This document shows positions 44,571 to 52,871 of a stretch of DNA of 64,000 nucleotides, piece by piece (positions within the stretch are counted from its first letter, which is position 1; each line of letters opens with the position of its first letter). The stretch comes from Sva-25 sp037385685. Lineage in GTDB: Bacteria > Pseudomonadota > Gammaproteobacteria > Chromatiales > Chromatiaceae. Below the pieces are notes generated by a model that did not search any database, was not told the origin of the DNA, and saw nothing but the letters and a program-made list of their open reading frames with translations. The stretch spans positions 1 through 64,000 of the forward strand of contig JARRMW010000016.1 of the NCBI GenBank assembly GCA_037385685.1, given 5' to 3'. A program made the translations under genes and the position numbers.

Positions 44571-45559
44571 TCCGCCGGAATCTCCTCAGGGGCAGCAGGC
44601 TTCACGCGCAACTCCCTCGCTTGCCCCCCGGCATCGGCATACTCGAGTGTGACCTCGTTTGCCGATCTGCCCTGCGAATAGCGCGCGACGATGGCTGCTG
44701 CCTGCCTGATTTCCTCATCGGAGAGCTCACCATCAATCAACGCGAAGGGGCCACCATGGCTCGTGACCTTCAGTGTCGGATATTGCCGCTTGTAGCCCTG
44801 CAGAAATTTACCCTCACCCTCCTCGCGGGCGAGGATAAGCTTGAAATGTCTCGCCGGGCGGATGTGTCGCCCGACCTTGAGAAGCATGATGTCATCCATC
44901 TCGTACTGCTTGCTTCCACGGCTTTCCCAAAGGTCGGCAAGCTTCACCGAGTACTGTGCATCGGTAAGAAAACAGCAACCGCCGGCAGGCGTCGCCCACT
45001 CCGTGAAACCGAAAGACCGGGCCAGTGCGATTTGCGGCTTGCGCGACCGGCCGGAAAAATCATGAAGTTGTTCGCGGTTCACCCATCCCTCACGCTCGGG
45101 CAGTGTCTCGGGAAGATTCCTGGCTGACAGGGGGCGCAACAACCGATCCTCGACACCCGACTCATGCTGCACTACCGGCATGGTGTCCTTGCGCTGCGAC
45201 ATCGGTCGCTGACCAACCACCTCGCCAGTGATGATGAAATCGAATTCATGTGCCTTCATCCATTCATGTGCCTTCCTGACCATGAAGATCTTGCAATCGA
45301 GACAGGGATTCAGGTTGGCGCCATAGCCATGCTTCGGGTTAATGACCACGTCCTTGTACTCCTCGATGATATCGATGATATGCAACTTGATACCGAGCTG
45401 CTCGGCCGCCCAGAGTGCGTTGTTGCGCTTGGGCTTGTCACGGTCTTGCTTGCGGATGGCATGGGTATGACCCTCGACACAGAAACCGGTGAAGAAATTG
45501 ATTCCCTCGACATGGATCCCCTGCTCCTGCATCACGCGAACTGTGCGTTGTATGCTCAT
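44558..45559 (-). CDS. tRNA-thiolation-like protein (MnmA/ThiI-like family) lacking its PP-loop
   Basis: 333 residues, related to PP-loop proteins often named tRNA (5-methylaminomethyl-2-thiouridylate)-methyltransferase. Conserved parts: GINFFTGFCVEGHTH, NPCLDCKIFM, GEVVGQRPMSQRKDT, DFSGRSRKPQ and GGCCFLTD. In relatives the N-terminus contains the ATP pyrophosphatase motif SGGxDS about 6 residues before VMQEQGI. Here the N-terminus is MSIQRTVRVMQEQGI and the motif is absent; hisC ends only 34 bases upstream, so there is no room for it. The protein is probably inactive or the locus has a deletion. No ribosome site is seen. It overlaps tusA. Confidence 0.75.
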   Translation of the reverse strand: MSIQRTVRVMQEQGIHVEGINFFTGFCVEGHTHAIRKQDRDKPKRNNALWAAEQLGIKLHIIDIIEEYKDVVINPKHGYGANLNPCLDCKIFMVRKAHEWMKAHEFDFIITGEVVGQRPMSQRKDTMPVVQHESGVEDRLLRPLSARNLPETLPEREGWVNREQLHDFSGRSRKPQIALARSFGFTEWATPAGGCCFLTDAQYSVKLADLWESRGSKQYEMDDIMLLKVGRHIRPARHFKLILAREEGEGKFLQGYKRQYPTLKVTSHGGPFALIDGELSDEEIRQAAAIVARYSQGRSANEVTLEYADAGGQARELRVKPAAPEEIPAEWVL

Positions 45560-45593
45560 CGTAATTCGATAGAGATGATTCGGCTGCTGTCCA

Positions 45594-46697
45594 TTATAGG
45601 GCGTCGCCGAGTGCCTTCTCAAAAGCGGCAAGCATTGTCTTGTTCTCCTCATCAGTGCCAACGGTGACTCGCAGGCAGTCGGCAAGCATCGGATGCCCGC
45701 CATCGAGATTCTTGATCAGCACGCCCTGTTGCCGAAGAGCGTCAAAAATCGTGGCTGCCTTGCCGGCAGCGGTTCTGAGCAGGATAAAGTTGGCATCGCT
45801 GGGATATGGCTCGATGCCGTGCATGGCAGAGAAGGCCTGCATGAGGTTGCTTCGCATTGAACGAATGAGGCTGGTCTGGGCATCGAAAATGGCCTTGTGG
45901 CGCAACGCGAACTCCGCGCTGAGTTGTGTCAGGACATTGATATTGTAGGGCAGACGCGTCTTGTCGATCTGCTCGATCCATTCAGGCGGACCTGCCAGCA
46001 AACCGAGACGCAGGCCGGCGAGCCCCATCTTCGAAACCGTGCGCATCACAGCCATGTTCTCAAACTCTCCGATACGTGACATAAAGCTGGCATCCGTAAA
46101 GGGCGCGTAGGCTTCGTCGATGATGACGAGGCCCGGCGTGGCACGGATGATTCGCTCGATCACCGCAGCATCGAACAGATTTCCTGTCGGGTTATTGGGA
46201 TAGGCAAGAAACAGCAGGGCAGGCTCATGCTCTTGTATCGCGGCAATCAACGCTGCTTCGTCGAGGGAAAAATCTTCGGCCCCGAGCGGCACACCAACAT
46301 ACTGCAGGCCGGAGAAAGCCGCGATCATCCTGTACATGACGAAACTCGGCTCGACCGACAGCACGGTGCGACCCTCGCCACCAAGCGCCAGTGCGAGCAT
46401 CTGGATAATTTCGTCAGAGCCGTTACCGAGCAACACACCGGCTCCTTCAGGAATCTGCATGCAGGCGCGCAGGCGTGCCGTGAGTTCCTGCGCCTGCGGA
46501 TCGGGATAGCGGTTGACGTCGGTATCACGGATCAGCCGTGCCCAGTCGTCGCGAAGCTCGTCCGGCCAGGTAAAGGGATTTTCCATGGCATCCAGCTTGA
46601 TGAGTCCGCTTGAATCCGCGACATGGTAAGCCCTGATGGCGCGTACCTCGGGGCGAATCCAGCGGTTAATCAGTTCTTCAATCATCTTCTCAGTCAC
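45594..46697 (-). CDS. hisC: HisC, histidinol-phosphate aminotransferase
   Basis: 367 residues. PLP-dependent fold-type I aminotransferase of histidine synthesis. Typical text: KLDAMENPFTWPDEL, GNGSDEIIQML, YPNNPTGN, DEAYAPF and the PLP Lys region TVSKMGLAGLRLG. Start is GTG at 46697 or ATG at 46685; the GTG lies inside the left terminal repeat of the element upstream, so the element supplies the 5' end of the gene and the ATG is as likely. Normally hisC follows hisD directly. Confidence 0.9.
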   Translation of the reverse strand: MTEKMIEELINRWIRPEVRAIRAYHVADSSGLIKLDAMENPFTWPDELRDDWARLIRDTDVNRYPDPQAQELTARLRACMQIPEGAGVLLGNGSDEIIQMLALALGGEGRTVLSVEPSFVMYRMIAAFSGLQYVGVPLGAEDFSLDEAALIAAIQEHEPALLFLAYPNNPTGNLFDAAVIERIIRATPGLVIIDEAYAPFTDASFMSRIGEFENMAVMRTVSKMGLAGLRLGLLAGPPEWIEQIDKTRLPYNINVLTQLSAEFALRHKAIFDAQTSLIRSMRSNLMQAFSAMHGIEPYPSDANFILLRTAAGKAATIFDALRQQGVLIKNLDGGHPMLADCLRVTVGTDEENKTMLAAFEKALGDAL

Positions 46698-47296
46698 TGC
46701 GTGACAGCTTATAAAGTTGTGTCGCTACGCGACGATTTTATTTTGATGCGCGTGTCGGCGCGCACCCGACCTACTTTTCTTCCGCGAAAAGTAGGCAAAA
46801 GCATTCGCTCCGATGCACAACCCTGCGGGTACCCTCGCGTACTCGGTCAAACAGGCGAGGCCGTAAACTCGTTGCACTCAAACATACGGCCTCTTGTTTC
46901 CTGTTTGCCCTGCGCCGTTCGGTTGTGCGTAAGTCGCAGTTGGCGCCCTTTTGGGTCTTTCCGCAGGAGACCGCACCGCGGGCGAATTCTTCGCCGTGTG
47001 GACTCGGCTCCTGCAGATAAGGTTGAACAGGGCGGGATTGTTCCCCTTCTAACGCGTCGAGCATCGCCGTCCCTGGCAGGGGAGAAGCGAGGCGTGTTTG
47101 AGCGCAGCGAGTTGGCGAGCGCCTGTCGGGGACAAGAGCGCAGAGTAGCCGCAGGCCGCGTTAGCAGGGTGCCTTTTTCTTTGCCTTCTTTCTTTTGGGC
47201 AAGCAAAAGAAAGAAGGGTGCCGCGGCGCACCCGCCGCTTTCAAAATAAAGCCCTGTCGCGTAGCGACACATAACCAAAGCCAGTCACGCAGTGAC
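46693..47296. mobile_element. MITE-like non-autonomous element with 41-bp terminal inverted repeats
   Basis: About 600 bp between hisD and hisC. Left end (46693-46733) and right end (47256-47296) are inverse copies: GTCACTGCGTGAC and TGTGTCGCTACGCGAC are exact in both, with a 12-base variable spacer. Each repeat contains two mini-palindromes (GTCAC-TGC-GTGAC, GTCGC-TAC-GCGAC). TTTATTTTGA is shared further inside. Internal hairpins: CCTACTTTT/AAAAGTAGG (46770-46795) and a perfect 13-bp stem (47186-47198/47205-47217). No transposase frame; the open frames across it have no family look. A related segment recurs at 60201. Confidence 0.8.
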
Positions 47297-47304
47297 AAAA
47301 AAAC

Positions 47305-48606
47305 TCAATCCTTCAAACGGTACTCGGCCGAACGCGCGTGTGCCGTCAGACCCTCGCCATGTGCGAGCGTGGAGGCGATCCGGCCGAGTGTATCGGCACC
47401 GTCCTCCGAGACCATGATCAGGCTCGAGCGTTTCTGGAAGTCATAGACGCCGAGCGGTGACGAGAAGCGTGCAGTGCGCGAGGTCGGCAGCACGTGGTTC
47501 GGTCCGGCACAGTAATCTCCGAGGGATTCGCAGGTATGGCGCCCCATGAAGATCGCCCCGGCATGCCTGATCTGTTTCGCCATCACCTCCGGATCCTCGA
47601 CCGACAACTCCAGGTGCTCCGGCGCGATGTAATTGGCGACATCAGCCGCCTCGTCGAGATCCTTCACGTGTATCAGCGCACCGCGGTCTTTCAGCGCCGT
47701 TGCGATGATCTCCCTGCGCGGCATCTCTTCAAGCAGCTTATTGATACTCGCATGGACCTCATCAAGAAATCCGGCATCGGGTGAGAGCAGGATTGCCTGG
47801 GCATCCTCGTCGTGTTCTGCCTGGGAGAAGAGATCCATCGCAATCCAGTCGGGACTGGTCTTGCCGTCGCAGATCACGAGTATCTCGGAGGGACCTGCAA
47901 CCATGTCGATCCCGACCTGGCCGAAGACCGCACGTTTGGCCGTGGCGACGTAGATGTTGCCTGGCCCGACGACCTTGTCCACGGGAGGGACGGACTCGGT
48001 GCCATAGGCCAGCGCCGCGACTGCCTGCGCACCACCGATGGCGAAGACGCGATCGACACCGGAGACATGCGCTGCCGCCAGCACCAGTTCATTGACCTCG
48101 CCGTCCGGGGTCGGTACGACCATGATCAATTCAGGCACGCCGGCCACTTTCGCCGGAATGGCGTTCATCAGGACCGACGAGGGATAGGCCGCCTTGCCCC
48201 CGGGGACATAGAGGCCAACGCGGTCGAGCGGGGTGACCTGCTGGCCGAGCAGCGTATTGTCATCCTCGACATAGCTCCAGTCGGCCATTTTCTGGTGCTC
48301 CGCGTAAGCACGGATGCGGTGAGCTGCTTTTTGGAGCGCCTCGCGCTGCTCTTCCGGCAGCCTGTTCCACGCCTCTTCCAGCCGCCCGAGTGAAATCTCC
48401 AGGTCAGCCGCAGAAGCCGGTTCCCAGCGATCGAATCGATGCGTGAACGTCATAAGCGCATGATCACCATCGTTGCGGATGGTCGTGATGATGTCATTCA
48501 CGGTGTGATTGACATGATCATCGGAGACGGATTCCCACGCCAGCAGGGCTTCGAGCTGCTGCATGAAGTCGTCAGCGGATGATTCGAGGCGACGTATCTC
48601 AGCCAT
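47305..48606 (-). CDS. hisD: HisD, histidinol dehydrogenase
   Basis: 433 residues from the ATG at 48606, which overlaps the end of hisG (8 bases). Zn enzyme that converts histidinol to histidine in two NAD-dependent steps. Family parts: PGGKAAYPSSVLMNAIPAKV (positions about 130-150), GPGNIYVATAKR, AGPSEILVI, SQAEHDEDAQ and the final EHLELS. An in-frame start 12 bases upstream is possible. Confidence 0.95.
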   Translation of the reverse strand: MAEIRRLESSADDFMQQLEALLAWESVSDDHVNHTVNDIITTIRNDGDHALMTFTHRFDRWEPASAADLEISLGRLEEAWNRLPEEQREALQKAAHRIRAYAEHQKMADWSYVEDDNTLLGQQVTPLDRVGLYVPGGKAAYPSSVLMNAIPAKVAGVPELIMVVPTPDGEVNELVLAAAHVSGVDRVFAIGGAQAVAALAYGTESVPPVDKVVGPGNIYVATAKRAVFGQVGIDMVAGPSEILVICDGKTSPDWIAMDLFSQAEHDEDAQAILLSPDAGFLDEVHASINKLLEEMPRREIIATALKDRGALIHVKDLDEAADVANYIAPEHLELSVEDPEVMAKQIRHAGAIFMGRHTCESLGDYCAGPNHVLPTSRTARFSSPLGVYDFQKRSSLIMVSEDGADTLGRIASTLAHGEGLTAHARSAEYRLKD

Positions 48607-49171
48607 TGCGTTTTTCAACTGCCTCGCGCAGTTGCTCCATCAGTTCAACGATCCGGGCATGTTTCATTTTCCAGGACTTGCCTGACTCGACAAGGTCGAC
48701 GATGACGTCGGCAAGCCCGGCAATCGGCGCGAGTTCCATGGCGCCGTAGAGCTTGATGAGTTCGACCTGCTGGCCACGTGCGGCAAAAAACTTCTCTGCA
48801 CAGCGGACGTACTTGGTCGCGACGCGGACGCGTTCGCCGGTGTAATTGGCCCCCTCGAAACCGGCAATCATCATGCGGCATTTCGCGATGTGCAGGTCGA
48901 GTGGCTCGTAAAGATTGTTGCAGCCATGCTCCATGAGCACGTCCTTGCCAGTCACACCAAGATCGGCGGCGCCCCACTCGACATAGGTCGGAACATCGGT
49001 CGCACGGATCACCACCAGCTTGACGTCGGCATGATTGGTATCGAGGATCAACTTGCGGCTCGTAACCGGGTCATCCTGCGGAATGATGCCGGCATGCTCG
49101 AGCATCGGCAGCGTGTCCTTGAAGATTCGGCCCTTGGAAAGTGCGATGGTGAGTGTGTCTGGGCTGCTCAT
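48599..49171 (-). CDS. hisG: HisG (short form), ATP phosphoribosyltransferase with an internal gap
   Basis: 190 residues. Short-form HisG works with HisZ; it joins ATP and PRPP in the first step of histidine synthesis. N-terminus LTIALSKGRIFKDTLP, RKLILDTNHADVKLV and GVTGKDVLMEHG are typical. Near the C-terminus the sequence runs ADVIVDLVESG-KSWKMKHARIVEL. Related proteins have about 25 residues at this point, including TGNTLRANGL, the PRPP-binding loop, then SSRLVVNKAS. So an in-frame loss of roughly 75 bp removed the substrate loop. The protein is unlikely to be active as read. No hisZ in the window. It starts 6 bases after murA. Confidence 0.85.
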   Translation of the reverse strand: MSSPDTLTIALSKGRIFKDTLPMLEHAGIIPQDDPVTSRKLILDTNHADVKLVVIRATDVPTYVEWGAADLGVTGKDVLMEHGCNNLYEPLDLHIAKCRMMIAGFEGANYTGERVRVATKYVRCAEKFFAARGQQVELIKLYGAMELAPIAGLADVIVDLVESGKSWKMKHARIVELMEQLREAVEKRNG

Positions 49172-49177
49172 TGGTCC

Positions 49178-50437
49178 TTATCCGGCAACACGGCGAATCT
49201 GCGCACCGAGTCCCGAGAGTTTTTCTTCGATATTCTGGTAGCCGCGGTCGACGTGGTAGATCCGGTCCACGAGCGTGTCACGATCTGCGACGAGCCCGGC
49301 AATGACGAGACTCGCCGATGCACGCAGATCCGTCGCCATGACAGGAGCTCCGTTGAGTTCCTCGATACCCGTGACGATGGCCGTGTGCCCCTCGAGCCTG
49401 ATATCCGCGCCCATCCGCTGCAGTTCGGGCACGTGCATGAAACGGTTCTCGAAAACCGTCTCGGTGACGACGCCGACACCTTCAGCGACGGCGTTCAGTG
49501 CACAGAACTGTGCCTGCATGTCGGTCGGGAAGGCCGGGTAGGGATCCGTGTGAACATCGACCGCTCCCGGGCGACGTCCTTCCATATCAAGAGAGATCCA
49601 GTCATCGCCGGTCTCGATTGTCGCGCCGGCTTCGCGCAACTTGGAAAGCACGGCATCGAGCGCTTTCGGATCGGTGTCACGCGTGCGGACGCTTCCGCGC
49701 GTGACTGCCGCGGCGACGAGGAACGTACCTGTCTCGATCCGATCGGGCATGACATTGTAGGTCGTGCCGCCGAGCGACTCGACACCCTCGATCACAATGG
49801 TATCGGTACCGGCGCCCCGAATCTTCGCGCCCATGGCGTTCAGGAAGTTCGCGAGGTCGGCCACCTCGGGTTCTCGCGCGGCATTCTCGATAACCGTCTC
49901 GCCGTCAGCCAGTACTGCAGCCATCATGAGATTCTCGGTGCCTGTGACTGTGACCATCTCCATGACGAGTCGTGCTCCCCGGAGGCGATCGGCCCTGGCG
50001 TGGATGAAGCCGTTCCTGACCTCGATCTCTGCTCCCATGGCCCGCATGCCCTCGATGTGGAAGTTGACAGGGCGAGCACCGATGGCACAGCCGCCGGGCA
50101 GCGAGACGATCGCCTCGCCGAATCGGCTCAGCGTGGGACCGAGCACGAGTATAGAGGCGCGCATGGTCTTGACCAGTTCATAGGGCGCCTCGAAGTTGGT
50201 GATCCTGGTCGCGTCGACCTCGACCTGCATGCGGTCATCGACAGTAATCTGCGCCCCCATGTGGCCGAGCAGACGGATGGTCGTGGTGACATCCTGCAGG
50301 TGTGGAACATTGCCGACCGTGACCGGCTCCCCGGCGAGCAGCGTCGCGGCGAGGATCGGCAACGCGGCATTCTTTGCGCCGGAGATGCGTACATCGCCGG
50401 AGAGCCTCTGGCCGCCTGTGATCAGCAATTTGTCCAT
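49178..50437 (-). CDS. murA: MurA, UDP-N-acetylglucosamine 1-carboxyvinyltransferase
   Basis: 419 residues, E. coli length. First committed step of peptidoglycan synthesis: transfers enolpyruvate from PEP to UDP-GlcNAc. The active-site Cys117 is in GGCAIGARPV, so fosfomycin should bind; Lys22-Asn23 in GAKNAALP are also conserved. It is in the usual mla-(bolA)-murA-hisG order, but the BolA gene is missing here. Confidence 0.97.
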   Translation of the reverse strand: MDKLLITGGQRLSGDVRISGAKNAALPILAATLLAGEPVTVGNVPHLQDVTTTIRLLGHMGAQITVDDRMQVEVDATRITNFEAPYELVKTMRASILVLGPTLSRFGEAIVSLPGGCAIGARPVNFHIEGMRAMGAEIEVRNGFIHARADRLRGARLVMEMVTVTGTENLMMAAVLADGETVIENAAREPEVADLANFLNAMGAKIRGAGTDTIVIEGVESLGGTTYNVMPDRIETGTFLVAAAVTRGSVRTRDTDPKALDAVLSKLREAGATIETGDDWISLDMEGRRPGAVDVHTDPYPAFPTDMQAQFCALNAVAEGVGVVTETVFENRFMHVPELQRMGADIRLEGHTAIVTGIEELNGAPVMATDLRASASLVIAGLVADRDTLVDRIYHVDRGYQNIEEKLSGLGAQIRRVAG

Positions 50438-50683
50438 GGCTAGCAGGAATCGTCGAAATAAAAGGGTGCCAATGATACTAGAAAGACGCAGCCTGTCCCA
50501 GCCTGCAAACCGGAAAAGTCTTGAAATTCATGCTTTTGGGAATTCATACAAGCGGCGACTGAAGGGTTTTACCACGAAGAAGACGAAGATCACGCAGACG
50601 AGCCTTGTGCCTGTTGAATGCCTGACCGGCCTGCCAGCGCGACTCAGATCATCGCGGCCCGGCCAGGGCCAACTGCGTGCTCT
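50438..50683. other. Gene-free stretch where ibaG (bolA) usually lies
   Basis: Between murA and mlaB. No coding frame of BolA type is left. It contains ACCACGAAGAAGACGAAG near 50570, similar to a stretch at 35089, so repeat-derived DNA may have replaced the gene. Confidence 0.5.
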
Positions 50684-50995
50684 TTATGTTTTTCGTTGTT
50701 GATCTTCCCCGAACAACCCTGACAGGTTGTACAGACTCGCCAGTTCGCCGTGCGCGGCCGGCAGGTTCAGGAAGGTCAGTTCCACGTTTCGCCTGCGCGC
50801 ATCCTCGAGCCACTGCAGCAGCAGCGCGAGTCCGGCGCTATTGAAGTGTTCGACCGACCCCAGATCGATCGAGAGTGCACCATCCTGCTTCAGATGGGGA
50901 GCCAGCTGGCGATAGAGGCCCGGCACGCTGTCGAAATTGAGCGTTCCTGCAAGCGACAACTGCGCATCACCGGCAGACTGGAGCGTGGCCGGCAT
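50684..50995 (-). CDS. mlaB: MlaB, STAS-domain subunit of the Mla lipid transporter
   Basis: 103 residues. Cytoplasmic STAS protein that stabilises the MlaF ATPase. Conserved core IDLGSVEHFNSAGLALL with the STAS Ser region. It begins 3 bases after mlaC. Unlike many genomes, the next gene is not bolA/ibaG but a gene-free stretch. Confidence 0.85.
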   Translation of the reverse strand: MPATLQSAGDAQLSLAGTLNFDSVPGLYRQLAPHLKQDGALSIDLGSVEHFNSAGLALLLQWLEDARRRNVELTFLNLPAAHGELASLYNLSGLFGEDQQRKT

Positions 50996-50998
50996 GTG

Positions 50999-51607
50999 TC
51001 AGTTGACCCTGTTCTTCTCTTTGAGCGCCGCAATCAGGCCGCCCATGCCGCCCTTGCGGATCTCGCTCGCGAACGAGGTGCGGTAGTTTGCGATCAGGCT
51101 GATACCGTCGATCTTGACGTCATAGACCTTCCATTTGCTGCCAACCTGGTGCATGCGGTAATCGATCGAGACAGGCTGGCCGCTGGCGGGCGTCACCTCA
51201 CTCGGAACCTCGACACGCTTGCCGTCTTTCGAGCGTTTTGGAGAGCCATACTCGATCGGCTTGCCGGAGTAGTTCAGTACCGCTGCACCATAGGTGCGGA
51301 CCAGCAACTTGGTGTACTCCTGCGTGATCATGCTCTGTTCGGATGCCGATGCCCTTGGCCAGTATTTACCCATGGCAGACTGTGTCATGGCCTTGAAATC
51401 GAAATAGGGGTCGACCAGATCACCAAGAGCGTCAGAAAGTCGCTCCGGATGGGCCCTGAGCTCGTCGCGACGCGCTGCCGTGCGCGCGAGAATCTTGTCC
51501 GACACCTCCTCGGCCAGTGCGCGGATCTCTTCGTCTGCGGCATACGCCTGCCCGACCGGCAGAACGAGTGCCAGGCTGATCAGGAACGACGAAATTAGCT
51601 GTTTCAT
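50999..51607 (-). CDS. mlaC: MlaC, periplasmic phospholipid-binding protein
   Basis: 202 residues with a signal peptide (cleavage near GQAYAAD). It shuttles phospholipids between the outer-membrane MlaA complex and the inner-membrane MlaFEDB complex. Typical motifs are YFDFKAMTQSAMGKYW and KVYDVKIDGISLIANYR. The ATG overlaps the mlaD stop (ATGA). Confidence 0.94.
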   Translation of the reverse strand: MKQLISSFLISLALVLPVGQAYAADEEIRALAEEVSDKILARTAARRDELRAHPERLSDALGDLVDPYFDFKAMTQSAMGKYWPRASASEQSMITQEYTKLLVRTYGAAVLNYSGKPIEYGSPKRSKDGKRVEVPSEVTPASGQPVSIDYRMHQVGSKWKVYDVKIDGISLIANYRTSFASEIRKGGMGGLIAALKEKNRVN

Positions 51608-52092
51608 AATCCTTCTCCCTTCGAGGCCTCTTCGGCCTTGCTGAACAGAAACTGGCCAATGACTTCCTCGAGCACGAGTGCCGACTGGGTCACGGTGATG
51701 GCTCCACCCTCCTCGAGATAATCCGGGCTGCCACCGGGATCGAGGCCGATATACTGCTCGCCGAGCAGTCCGGAGGTGAGGATCTTTGCGAAGGTATCCT
51801 CTGGTATCCGGTCATACTGCGGCCGAATCGACATCCGCACGACAGCCTCGAATGTCTCACTGTCGAAGGCAATCGTTTGCACCTGGCCGATACGCACGCC
51901 GGCCATCGTTACGGGCGCGCGCACCTTGAGTCCGCCGATGTTGTCAAAGCGCGCGGATATGGAATAGCCATCCGCCCCGTTATCGACCGACGAGAAATTG
52001 CTCGCTTTCATCGCGAGAAAAAAGAGCGCGGCTGCGCCTGCGAGCATCAGCAGGCCAACCATGAACTCGATGCCGAGTGAACCTTTCTTCAT
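51604..52092 (-). CDS. mlaD: MlaD, MCE-domain inner-membrane protein
   Basis: 162 residues: one N-terminal helix (about 8-28) and a periplasmic MCE domain (about 38-118; VRAPVTMAGVRIGQV). MlaD forms a hexameric ring on MlaE that guides lipids. Overlaps mlaE by one base and mlaC by four. Confidence 0.94.
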   Translation of the reverse strand: MKKGSLGIEFMVGLLMLAGAAALFFLAMKASNFSSVDNGADGYSISARFDNIGGLKVRAPVTMAGVRIGQVQTIAFDSETFEAVVRMSIRPQYDRIPEDTFAKILTSGLLGEQYIGLDPGGSPDYLEEGGAITVTQSALVLEEVIGQFLFSKAEEASKGEGL

Positions 52093-52871
52093 TAATCATC
52101 CCCGAACATGAGGGCTGTCATGACGAAATCCAGCCCCAGTACGGCCAGTGCGGAGTGCACCACGGTACGCGTGGTCGCGCGACTGACCCCTTCCGATGTT
52201 GGCGTCGCATCGTATCCCTGGAAGAGCGCGATCCAGGTACATGCGACACCGAACACGAACGACTTGATGATGCCGTTGACGACATCATGCCTGAAATCGA
52301 CCCGTGCCTCGATCTGCGACCAGAAGGTCCCGATATCGCCCCCCATGAGCCCGACCGAGACAAAATAACCACCATAAATACCCACGGCGCTGAATACCAG
52401 CGCCAGCAACGGCATGCTGATGATGCCGGCAAAGAAGCGGGGTACGAGCACGCGGCGCACGGGATTCACGGCCATCATCTCAAGACCCGAGAGCTGCTCG
52501 GTCGCCTTCATGAGACCGATCTCGGCCGTCAGTGCCGAACCGGCGCGGCCAGCGAACAGCAGCGCCGTGACAACCGGTCCGAGTTCCCGCACCAGCGAGG
52601 TTGCGACAAGCACGCCGAGCATGGCATCTGCCGCAAAACGCGACAGGATGTAATAACCCTGCAATCCGAGCACCATACCAACGAAGAGCCCAGAGACCGC
52701 GATGATCAGCAGGGAGAGCACCCCGACGGCATAGAGCTGCGCCGTGAGTTCACGCGGATGCACAAAAATATCGACGATATGCAGCAGCATGCGCACAAAC
52801 AGGTCGCCGGCGCGGCCCAGCCCCCTGAGAAAGTCGATACCACGGCGCCCAAGCGCCTGGATAGCCTTCAT
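52092..52871 (-). CDS. mlaE: MlaE, permease of the Mla lipid ABC transporter
   Basis: 259 residues with five or six membrane helices; the family text RELGPVVTALLFAGRAGSALTAEIG (about residues 95-120) and the PRVLALVF-like region are visible. It is the membrane channel subunit with MlaF. The start overlaps the mlaF stop (ATGA). Confidence 0.95.
   Translation of the reverse strand: MKAIQALGRRGIDFLRGLGRAGDLFVRMLLHIVDIFVHPRELTAQLYAVGVLSLLIIAVSGLFVGMVLGLQGYYILSRFAADAMLGVLVATSLVRELGPVVTALLFAGRAGSALTAEIGLMKATEQLSGLEMMAVNPVRRVLVPRFFAGIISMPLLALVFSAVGIYGGYFVSVGLMGGDIGTFWSQIEARVDFRHDVVNGIIKSFVFGVACTWIALFQGYDATPTSEGVSRATTRTVVHSALAVLGLDFVMTALMFGDD

Noticed and set aside
46623..47249. 208-codon open frame crossing the hisD-hisC element
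   Set aside because: Begins inside hisC, runs through hairpins of the element; no domain or conserved look.
48890..50443. 517-codon open frame opposite hisG-murA
   Set aside because: Antisense shadow spanning two real genes.
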